Shown in pieces: positions 1 through 12,200 of a stretch of 64,000 nt of DNA; positions within the stretch are counted from its first letter, which is position 1; each line of letters begins with the position of its first letter. Origin of the DNA: Glandiceps talaboti (lineage: Eukaryota; Hemichordata; Enteropneusta; Spengelidae); contig NC_135568.1 of NCBI RefSeq assembly GCF_964340395.1, forward strand, positions 1,375,501-1,439,500. Reading direction: 5' to 3'. Under the pieces are notes generated by a model. It was not told the origin of the DNA. It was given only the letters and a program-made list of their open reading frames with translations, and did not search any database. The position numbers were made by a program, and so were the translations under genes.

Positions 1-102
1 TCACTCATTGTTATTTAGCTGCTGTATTAAGATTTACTTATAATAAATTCATTTAATTTTGTCTTAAAATGATTGCTAATTATGTTTCCATGTAAGACTG
101 AC

Positions 103-259
103 CTGTTCTCTTGATAGGTGGCATCTCAGTTGATGCTACAGTTGCTGTATCTATCTTAACACTAGAAATCTCTGATGGACAACCAACACCAGAATCACCT
201 AGACTTATTTCAGTTGATGTGTACATTCTATGTAGATGTTGAAGTCGGCCATCTTTGAT
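103..259 (-). CDS. WD40 gene exon 33 (last exon seen)
   Basis: Acceptor TCTATTTCAG|ATCAAA, donor ACAG|GTCAGT. Encodes IKDGRLQHLHRMYTSTEISL and continues to EMPPIKRT. Ends in phase 1, so more exons lie outside the window. Confidence 0.83.
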
Positions 260-3200
260 CTGAAATAGACATATAAAACATGATTACTTCACAATATAAG
301 AAATTCTTTGCTACAAAATCTGTATAACATTTCCACTCTCACATTCCACTCTCACATTCCGGTCGGTATTTCTAATTATTCAAACTGCAGCAGTGAGGCT
401 TGAACCAGCAACTCTCACATTCTGAGCCGGTATTTCTAACTATTCAAACTGCATGATAATCCATCCACATACTTAATGGACACTTTGGCTTGTATCGATA
501 ATTTATAACTGCACTCTATGTTGAGATTTTACTTTTAGAAGCAAAAATTTTCACTTTTCACATTGAATGTCATTGCTGAATACATTATCAAGGTATAAAC
601 TAGTTGTTACCATAGTGAGAGTTAAACAAATAAAATACACAGAGGTTTGACTGAAAATCTGTAAAGTATATGTACTGACAATATAACTGGTATTAGAATG
701 CTATTGAGGGTAAGGAATTACCTGGTAAATGTTGGGGATTGAAGACAGCCTACACAATGACTGTACATACTTACCGTACGCTACCCTTGGTTTGAGCTGG
801 TGAGATTTATAAAGTTAGATCAACAACAACACATATCGTAACTGAACAATTCATGATGTAACACAGACACCTTGTTGATGTGTCAATGCCAACAAAAGTG
901 CTCTTTTAGATGTGTAATTGTCAATTACTTTCAAAAGCCCACCAGTAATCTGTTCTTGTTTTGAAAAGCTCTTGAGGTATCTATTCAATAACTCTGAAAT
1001 GATGTCATTTCACCTTCAAAACAACCTAATTAGCATATTTAACATTCACGTCATTCAGCAGCCTCTTGTAATCACCTGCTTGTTTGTCCACTCAAAAACT
1101 GTTACAAAAATTGTTGTATTTATGAAAATTTGGATCACTATTTGCCATAATTTTGACCAAAATAACATTTTCATAGAATATCACTATATCCTGGATCAAA
1201 ATTATCAGTAAAACAAATGCAAATGTGTGAAATTTTAATCACACTTTGTGTAACCTTGTTGGACAATGAAAACAAAGACAATTTACAGTACTTGTATGGT
1301 AGACAATGGTGTGCATGTAACTCTTAGTGGACTGCACTAATTGACATTCACAATTTAACTTTACTTTCCTCCACTAATTACATGTACCTAAGGGTGATAG
1401 TACAGATGTGAGTGCTGGCTGATAGCATGGCATGAATGTCATATCTTACAGACTAGTAGTACAGACGATGAGTGCTGGCTGATAGTGTGGCATGAATGTC
1501 ATATCTTACAGACTAGTAGTACAGACGATGAGTGCTGGCTGATAGCATGGCATGAATGTCATATCTTACAGACTAGTAGTACAGACGATGAGTGCTGGCT
1601 GATAGTGTGGCATGAATGTCATATCTTACAGACTAGTAGTACAGACACGAGTGCTGCCTGAAGTGTGGTCTCCATTTCACTGCAAAATCAGCTGCTATTT
1701 GTAAAAGAGTTTGTAGTACGTTCCTTATGATTGTTTGCTATTAGCACTACATCATCTGGGATTATTTGTGTCAATTTCTGTATCTTAAAGACTATAACTC
1801 TACCAGATAACTGTTTTTATACCTAAATTTTCATACATCCAATATTGGCGTTTAACAAATGTGTAATACCTTCTTACCTTTCCTTTCATGAGTCTTTGTG
1901 TCAAATGACTTCTGCTATCAAGTTTTTGTGAACTTTCGTCAACTTGGCTATCAACAGTTTCATCTTCATCTTGTTTTACACTTTGTCTTGTTGATGTGAC
2001 TTTTTCAGAGTGAATACCTGAATCAGTGTCTGTGAATAAACCACTGCCTTCAATATTCTGGTATTTCCACTCTTCATCGAGTACAAAAGTCAAGTTATTT
2101 CCAGTACGAGGACTCTTCACAAGTTTACCTTCTTTGGTATGAATAGGTTGATATTGACTATTGATTTCACCATCCACGCTACCATAATTATGTCTGCTTC
2201 CTTTAGTATAATATTTTGTCTCCACCTTAGAACATTTATAATAATACTTATACAAGCCACTTTTATTAGGAAGGAACAGTTTTTGTTTATCTTTTTTACG
2301 TTTCATCATCATAACTTTATATCGATCTCTGTGTTGTTTGAGTCGTTTTTCCATGGCTGCAGCAACATTGTCCTTTTCCTGGAGAAGCCTTTCCATGTAG
2401 CCATCCCTGACATCCTGGTGAACTTCCCGATGTTTGACTCTCGAGGTCTGGAAAAAATTTCTCTGAGCAGCAGCTGTCATTTGATTCCATGTATCCAATG
2501 AGATATCTTCATCTACCATCTGAGACGAAGAACTGGCTTTGAACTGAACTCTTTTGGATTGTTTCACAAATTGTTCACTTCTGCGTTGTTTAATTATATG
2601 CTCCCAGGGACTAAAGTCATCCGTGACGATACTAGTTTCAGTCAGTCCTTCTTCTATATATTCCTATGTAAAGTCAACAATTTTTATTATTATTATTACA
2701 AATAAATTTGGAAATTTGTTGAATGGTCGCCACAAAACAGTGCCCTGGTGCCCTAATGTTAAAGAAGCATGAGGAAACTGGAGTACCGGGGAAAATCTGC
2801 ATTGTTCAGCAGGGTCAAACTGAGCATCACCCTTCTTACATACAGACCTGGTTAATTTTTAATCAAACCCTGCCGACACTTGGCAGGTTTCAAACCCACA
2901 ATGTAGATGTAAGAGGCATAGCTAACTGCTCGGCCACTGACAACCCATGAGTACACTACAATATACTAATAATTTATCAACCAGATTATGCAAATGAAGT
3001 AATTAATATGCAATCCATATCTATGATGTCTCACCTTACTTAGGTCTTCGTCATCTGGTCTAAGTCCTGGTCTTGTGTTAGCTACCCATAATTCTAATAA
3101 TGACGGCTTCCTGGAATCAGTGTCAACATTGACAAGATCATCTAAACTAAAACCACTTGGTTTTCTTCTGAAAGATTCTGTCATTTCTTCACTGTCATCT

Positions 3201-6200
3201 ATGTACCTTGTTTGATACCTCTCAGCCAGCTCCTCGATGACTTCCCTCTGTTACAGTAAAAGACATGAAAGGTTGGTATGAGTGATAATATATCAGAACT
3301 GCATAGTGTGGCATATTACTCACGATATTTGCTCAAGTGCTTGCAGTGTTCTCTGTGCCTGTACTTTCACTCAGTACACTCGTGAAAGTGCAGCAGAAAA
3401 CAAAGCAATTAGCATGAGTGCAAATACCCCTGAGTATACTCACACTGGAACTCACATCATGGGGTTCTGTTATATATTATTACATTTGCTTATCTGAAAT
3501 GGCAAATTTCCATAAAAATCATACAGCACTGTATCGCGTCCTCTGTTGCATATCATTTGCATGCAGTTATGCAATAATCAGTATTGCACTGCAGTGAAAA
3601 TACCACTAGTATGTGTGCACACCAGTGCAAGTATTCTCTAGTACATATGTAATAATATACTTATTTTATTTTGATACAGTTTATTGACTTTACAGCAAAA
3701 GATTTTAAAGTAAAGAAATTAATACAGCTGTAAAAGAGAGGAAACAATGGGGTTATGGTCGCCTTTATTTTGAATGACTCTTCATTTAGACAGCCATGAA
3801 AATATCACCATCAAATATTAAAGTAATCACCAGTACGTATGTCATAATACCACTAGTGTCCGCACACTAGCTCCAGTGCAGGTAATCACCAGTACGTATG
3901 TCATAACACCACTAGTGTGCGCACACTATCGCCAGTGCAGGTAATCACCAGTATGTATGTACTGTATGTATGTATGTAATGTTGTATCAGGGGATCACTA
4001 AGTATGTTAGGAGCAGCATTGACGGTAAAACTAAATACATACATTATTAAAATTAGAGAAAATATGACCTACTGTCTAGCGATTTAGAAACAAAAAAACA
4101 AACAAATGTAATAATTAATAATTAATCAACTAATAATTAATCAATTGAAATTAAATAATATTAATTAATATAAACTTTTACCATCCACCATAATGAAGGA
4201 AGTGCTTACTTTACGATGTTTAGACACACACACAGAGCCTGATATAATTACAGACAGCCTATCAAGTTGTGCTAGCAACTGGAGTCAATAACCTAAATAT
4301 GGGTTATATACAGGACATCATTTATTCATTGCCTACTCTGATTACAACAAAATAACAAATCTGAGACTCAACAAACGCATAACACCTTTCACATTGCTCT
4401 ATTTCTTTGCTTTAATTCACTTTCAAACTTATATGAGAATTATGTCAGAGATACCAAGGTAATGATTTTGTGAGGTGATGACACAGTTACAGTCAGTACA
4501 GTCGAATGATGGCTACTACCATCTCTATCAACAAAACATGGCAATACAAAAATGTGACCTACTTTAAGTGAAAGGTCCCCCTATGTTTACAGTCATTGAG
4601 TCTCTTTAAAATGCACAATGTACAATGTATAGTCATTAACTGCAGCTGTTCAATATATCACAGCAAATATTAACAAAGCTAGCAGTTCTCTTGACGTGCT
4701 ATTTAAATTAGTCAAGCTAGGACAGGCTTTAATTAAGCAACCATTGTGTTTGGAGCAGTTTGAGAATGATCCTTTTGTAAGAGCTGTGTGAAGAAATGAA
4801 GGCTATATAGCTGGATTGCCTACATTTTCATGTGATATCCAGGAAGAGATGTCAGAGGAACCTGGATTGCCTACATTTCCATGTGATATCCAGGCAGAGA
4901 TGTCAGAGGAACCTGGATTGCCTACATTTCCATATGATATCCAGGAATAGATATCAGAGGAACCTGGATTGCCTACATTTCCATGTGATATCCAGGCAGA
5001 GATGTCAGAGGAACCTGGATTGCCTACATTTCCATATGATATCCAGGCAGAGATGTCAGAGGAACCTGGATTGCCTACATTTCCATGCGATATCCAGGCA
5101 GAGATGTCAGATGGACCCTATATTATGTGTGATGGATGTCAAGTGACTATAGCCACTCACAGGTGTGTAGACTGTCCACAGTTTGGTTGTGATAAATGTA
5201 TTGAAATACATAGAAATATTCCTGGTATTCAATCACATTGTATTCTCTCTATTGATGAGTATAAGGGTGCAAAAGTCAACAAACTTTGCTCTGTGCAACC
5301 CATTGTACACTGCCGCACCCATCCCAACAATGAGCTCCAATTCTACTGTGACACTTGTCAGATATCTGTCTGTGCAGTCTGTACTAAATTTGATCACTGT
5401 ATACCAGAACACGTCCACAGAGACTTGGACAATGTCACAGAGGAATATCACAAAGAGTTGAACGACATGAGTGATGAATTGAAAGTGAAAGAACAGGAAA
5501 TTGACAAGAATAAAACCCAAACTAAACAGAAATACTGTCGACTAAAAAATCAGTGGAGAGAAGAAGAGGCAAAAGTGAGAATCAAAGGAAATGAAATGAT
5601 TGATAAAATAAGGAAGGAAGAGGCGAGATTAGTGGAGGAGTTAAACAAGGAATATGAGAGGGAAGTAATATGTACGGAAGTGAATATTGATGAGTTAGAA
5701 TTAAAACATGGTGAAGTCAGGAATTCACTGATATATCTACAGATATTGAATCAGATACAGAACGTGAATGCTCTTGAACTTCTCACTACTCAGAAGGAAG
5801 CAACAACTCGGATCAATGAAGTTGTTACCATGGAAACCATGCAACCACAGCAGTATAAAATGATAGAATTTCAACCGTCTACTTCAAGTAAATGTGTAAT
5901 TCTAGGAAGACTGTTAAAACCACAAGATGTCTGCCTAGCACAATGCACAGTTGAAAACATTCCTAAACAACTCCTGAAAGGTGAGTCTGTAAATCTACGG
6001 ATCACAACCAGAGATTCCAAAGGAAAACAAGTCATTCCCAGACAAGAAGTCAAAGCCAAGGTCAAGAAACCTGATGGATCATGGGAAGACATTGAAGTAA
6101 CAGACAACAAAGATGGTACACACAAAGTGATAGTGTATGGACAGATGGATGGTAAATACCAAGTAACCATGACAATCGGAAATGAACCAATACCACACTG

Positions 6201-9200
6201 TCCTGTCATCATTCCTGTCATTAAAGGGTTGGTGAAAATCATAGGTAACCATGGTAACAAAGAAGGCCAATACAGTCATCCATATGGTGTAGCTTTGAAT
6301 GTAAATGGAGACATTGTTACGGCAGAGATAGGCAACAACAGATTACAAATGACAACTATAAACGGTAGATTTAAGAAAATCTTGAAGTTCACAAACTTTA
6401 TGGAACCGTACAGACCATGTGACATTGCTGTATCAAAGACGAATTTATACTACAGTGTCGATGACAGCACCAAGCAAATAATTGTCAATGATGAAAATGG
6501 ACACTTCATCAGATGTTTTGGACAAAATGAACTGAGAGATCCGTACGGTGTTGCAGTCAGTCCTGTAGACAATAAAGTATATGTGACAGATCCAGGTGGA
6601 GAATGCATCCAAATATATACCCAATATGGCAATCACCTTAGGTCATTTGGGTCAAAGGGTAAAGGTCAGGCCAAATTTGATTGCCCATGGTTCTTAGCAG
6701 TCGACAGTACAGGAAGAGTGTTTGTTGCAGACAGTGACAATCATCGCATACAGGTATTCAGCCAGGATGGGGAATTTTTATATTCGTTTGGTCGTCGTGG
6801 TGATAAAGATGGTCTTTTGACTACTCCAAGAGGAGTGGCTATTGAGAAAGATAGATATGTGTATGTAGGTGATGATCACCGAGTACAGAAGTTTGACATC
6901 ACTGGTCAGTTTGTATGTCGAATTGATTGTGATAATGATGGGTTGAAGTATCCAACCGGAATAGCTGTTACAGATGATGAACCATGTAAAATAGTTGTAG
7001 TTGATCAGGGAAACCACTGCGTCAAAGTGTTTGTACAGTGAAAAGTGTGTGTAACTATGGCAACCACTGCATCAATGTGTTTGTACAGTAAATACTGTGT
7101 GTAACTATGACAACCACTGCATCAAAGTGTTTGTACAGTATCAAAATACTGTGTGTGACGGTAACTATGACAACCACTGCATCAAAGTATTTGTACAGTA
7201 AATAGTGTGTATCTATGACAACTGTTGCATCAAAGTGTTTGTATAGTAACACTTCAAGACAATGTTTAGATCTTATACTAACCTAAAGTGGACTGAGATC
7301 CCAAAACAATGACAGATGATGTACTTTGCAGTGTAACTATGGCAACCACTATATCAAAGTGTTTGTACAGTAACACTTCAGGACAATGTGTAGACGTTAT
7401 ACTTCCATTAGATATATTTGTGAAAAAACAAGCGATAAAATATCTCGTCCATGTAATGAATACAAAAAACAACATATTACGAGAAGCTTTCAGTTTCAAC
7501 AAAGAAAAAAAGACAAACTGGTACAAATCCGCAACTTTGTACCTACCTAATAGTGATATAAATCAATTACAAATCAATGAAATCAGTAAAAAAATAAAAA
7601 CACAGCAAATGATCAACATTGAACATCAGCAACAAGCAAGCTTCATCTCACAGTGGAAAAACAGCTTAAATAACAGAGAGGAAAATGGAAATAATAACTG
7701 CAAACTCAGAACATACAAACTCATTAAATTAGATTTTAAGCTTGAACCTTATCTAGAAAAATTAAATAACCCAGAATTGCGATCAATAATCTGTAAATTC
7801 AGACTAAGTGATCACAAACTTGAAATTGAAAAGGGTCGTCATCACAAAATACCAGCTAAAAACAGATTATGTAAAATATGCAACTCAACCCTTGTAGAGG
7901 ATGAAAAACACTTTATATTACAGTGTCCCCTGTATAATTTACTCAGGCATGACCTTTTTAGTGAAGCTGCTAAACATATTAATAATTACAGAAACTTGAC
8001 AGAAGAACAACAATTTAAAGAAATAATGAGCAACAAAAATCTAATTATCGCACTTGGAAAATATATCAAACTGAGTAATATAAAAAGGGAGCACCACCTA
8101 CAAAATACTTATAATATATAATTTGAAATGTCTAATTACCCTTCATTATTGTTTTTTCATTAATATTATGTTTCAACTCGTTGAATAGTTTTTGTTGTTG
8201 TTTGTTTTGTTTTGTAGTCTTTATTATGATGTGTAATGTTACTTTTGAAAAGCCTATAAGTGTTATTATTATGATTCTTTTTTTTTCTAATCTTATTTTT
8301 TTTTGTACCTTTAACAAATCCCCAGGGTTTTGTTACGTGTAATCAATAAATATAAATATAAATATACTAACCTAAAGTGGACTGAGATCCTAAAACAATG
8401 ACAGATGATGTACTTTGCAGTGTAACTATGGCAACCACTATATCAAAGTGTTTGTACAGTAACACTTCAGGACAATGTGTAGAGTTATACTAACCTAAAG
8501 TGGACCGAGATCCCAAAACAATGACACATGATGTACTTCACAGTGTAACTATGGCAACCACTATATCAAAGTGTTTGTACAGTAAATAGTGTGTAACTAT
8601 GGCAACCACTGCATCAAAGTGTTTGTACAGTAACACTTCAAGACAATGTGTAGATGTTGAACTAACCTGACTATAAACCTCACTGATCACAGAATACTTT
8701 TGTCATTGATAACAAGAACAAGAAAATTAGTGTGTTTATACAGTTTTAATTTACATATGTACCAGTGATCACTTACACCACACCACATTGAATGTGTTCA
8801 TACCAGTGGTATGCATTAACCATAAACATTATTGCATACCTGTATGCAAATGATATGCAAATGAGTGCAAGGACATTCCTTTATAGACAAAATCACATGA
8901 TAGCACAATATCATTTTTCTGGAAATTTGTCAAACATACATGTATGAAATAATAATAACAGTGAGAATATCATGCAATGTGAGTGCAGGTATGGATTCTC
9001 AGATGTATTTGCACTGATACTTGAGGCATTTCTACTGTAATGTTACTCGCTATGCACAGGAAAGTACAGCTGCAAACACCACAAATACTCATGCAAGCAT
9101 CCCAAGTATTCCTTACTTTAGACTCTCTCACAGTCCTCGAAGCTTTGCATAAATAGCTAAAACCTGGGTTGTTTTGTATATATCTACTGCATAATTGTAC

Positions 9201-12200
9201 TCGTATACTAGTATCCCAGCATCCCTAGCCCTGTACTGTGCGCCCTCATCGATCACATAGAGCTAACATATTGTTGATGTGTTAGGCGAAGCTCCTCGGA
9301 CTGTAAGAGAGTCTAACATCACTTGTACTCACATGTCACATGGTTCTGTCATATATTATTTTACTTGACATGAACTACTACATACAAAGATACCGTACAA
9401 TGCTATCAGTAATTAAGATAGTTCAGTAAAAGTGATCATCAACTTACATCATTATTGGTGTACATATATGGTTGTAGAATTCCTAAATCTACCAACAGCT
9501 GGGCCAATCCTTCTTTGTCATGAATTCCAGTTAATTTAGTAAGTGTGGCAGTGGCTTCATCTCGGACACTGTCCTGTGTTGACAAATAAAGACTAAATAT
9601 AAATCTGCAATGATTTGGACATTCTTATTTTTGACACACTCGACACCATGTTATTTCATGATATGCCAGAAAGTTTTTAGAGTTTCAATTAAACAGCACA
9701 ATGTGTTTTATGTCTGATGCAAAACAATATACAGACACTGTTATGATAGCCTGCAAACTTATAAATGATACTATTTTATATGACTGTCAACACAAATTAA
9801 CATAACTGTCGGATCACACAAAGAAGATTCAAACACAAAACGGTTTATTTGAGTTCATAGGGACAAAAACTAAAAGATGTTATTTACGTGTGTGCTATTT
9901 ACCATATTATAATCACATTTAGAATTATGGCTGTTACTTACCATTATGGCTGTTACTTACCATTATGGCTGTTACTTACCATTATGGCTGTTACTTACCA
10001 TTATGGCTGTTACTTACCATATTATAATCACATTTAAAATTATGGCTGTTACTTACCATTATGGCTGTTACTTACCATTATGGCTGTTACTTACCATTAT
10101 GGCTGTTACTTACCATTATGGCTGTTACTTACCATTATGGCTGTTACTTACCATTATGGCTGTTACTTACCATTATGGCTGCTACTTACCATTATGGCTG
10201 TTACTTACCATTATGGCTGTTACCAGTACTTACCATTATGGCTGTTACTTACCATTATGGCTGTTACTTACCATTATGGCTGTTACTTACCATATCATCC
10301 ATAAGTAGTGGTAATAATCCCATAATCACTTTTTTTCTGTCAAGTCCAAGTTCACCAAGTGTTTTGACTGAATTAACACGGACCATAGCGTTACTGTGTT
10401 GTAGTTGTGACGTCAATTTTTGGATCACCATCTCAAGTTCTTCCTCATTCAAACCCAACTCTCTGTTTTAAGAAATAGTATCAGTTCTTTTATGAATCAG
10501 TGTGCTATTCCAGTTTTTACCCACATGTGACTCTGGTCTATAATACAATGGTTATATGTACATTTCCATATAGTCATAATAATCTAACTTACACCAACAT
10601 TGGATACAAAACACATTTTTTATGTAAACTTCCAAACATTTCTGATCAATTGTGCAGCCAAAAAAAAAAAAAAAAAAAGTGATTCTAATTCCAACTGATC
10701 TTACCAGTTTCTTTTGAAAATATTTCAAAATTTTGGGAAATGAAACTTGGAAGTCCAGTTAGGATTAGAATTCAAATCTAGGTGTAAAAAACATTTTTCT
10801 GACAGAATTATAGAAAAAGTAGGTCCAGAACAAATTAGAATAATCATATGTAATCCTTACGTCATCACTGTTAAAATAACACTTACTATACCATGCACAA
10901 GCAAAAAATATAGAATATATACTCTGGTCGTTCTATGTCACGACAACATGTGTCTATGTCACAACAACATGTGTCTACATCACTGGTTCTGTTGTGTTCA
11001 AAATATGAGTCAAAACATTCAAAATTGATATTATTTTCCCCAATCTTTCTTTGATATTAATGGTGGTGGTATTAATGTTGTTATTCTCCAATATTTTTCT
11101 TCATTCAGCCAGCAAAAAATATCATGACCTAAGGGTTGCCACTACGAGTCGCTAGACTCATAGTGACAGAGGCCCCTTAGGTCACAAGTATTTATCTTGA
11201 CTGAACGAAGAAAAAATATTGGGGAATAACATCTAAATGGAAGAACCTAGGATTGAAACCATGGCCTGTATTAACAAATTAAGAGGTTAGAGCTAAGTAG
11301 CTAACTTTGTGTAGTCCAAATCGATCATTGCAGTATAAATTGAACAATGTATCAATTACCTAATGTCATTTATTAATAATTAATCACTTTTAGTTCTATC
11401 GTGCTGTAAGTTACGATTTGATCTTTTGACTTTTTCAAGGATGATCTCATAGCACAGGGAAATCAAAGTTACTAGTTTGATTACAAATATGGGAAAACTG
11501 TTAAAAAAGACAGAAAGTAAAGTCTGAATTGGTACTTAAAGTTCATGATTTGTTGTAAATTATGGTCTTCTATAGTAGAAAGACAACAGACTCCATGTCA
11601 ATGAAAGTGAGAACATATCTAAGAACTTAACAAAGACTAAGGTTCATATAAATACTAAGAGTTACTTGAGGCAATGTCTTGAATCAATCTTGGCAGGAGA
11701 GTTAAATTTAAGTGTGATGGATCATTTAAGTCTAAAACACAAATAGAAATCATCAGTGAATGTCTAGATGTGTTCCCCCCCCCTCCCCCAAACTGACTAT
11801 TCTGTGTTCAAATGAAGCTATTTTCTCGCATAAACTTATCTGTAAGTTCTTAAAAGAGCCTAATTGCAAAGTAACAAAGTTTGCATTTTTAAAGTTGAGT
11901 AACTTTCTCTGATAGATCTCTAAATGTCTAAAAGTACTTGACAGACAACCCTATGTTGGAAGGGAGTTTCTATATAATATACTGTAAAAGACCTAACCTG
12001 TAGCCTAAGTTGAACTGTTTTTACGACTATCATTTATAATTTTTATGCTTAAAATGGGTGACTGTACGGTAAAGAGAACTCACCTGTATATATCTAGAAG
12101 TGCTTGACAGACTCCCCGATATTGAAATGCAGTAACTTTGCCCAATAGGTCAACTGTAATGAGTTAAAGACAGGTGTCTATTACATTAAGAATAGATCAC

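Noticed and set aside
1800-1877. Continuation of exon 32 to the end of the open frame (VRRYYTFVKRQYWMY...)
   Set aside because: A strong donor AAG|GTAAGA lies at 1877 and the phase fits exon 33.
7309-8121. A complete 270-residue gene
   Set aside because: The first ~31 codons come from a minisatellite and the rest is a 5'-truncated retrotransposon tail; the join is the insertion point.
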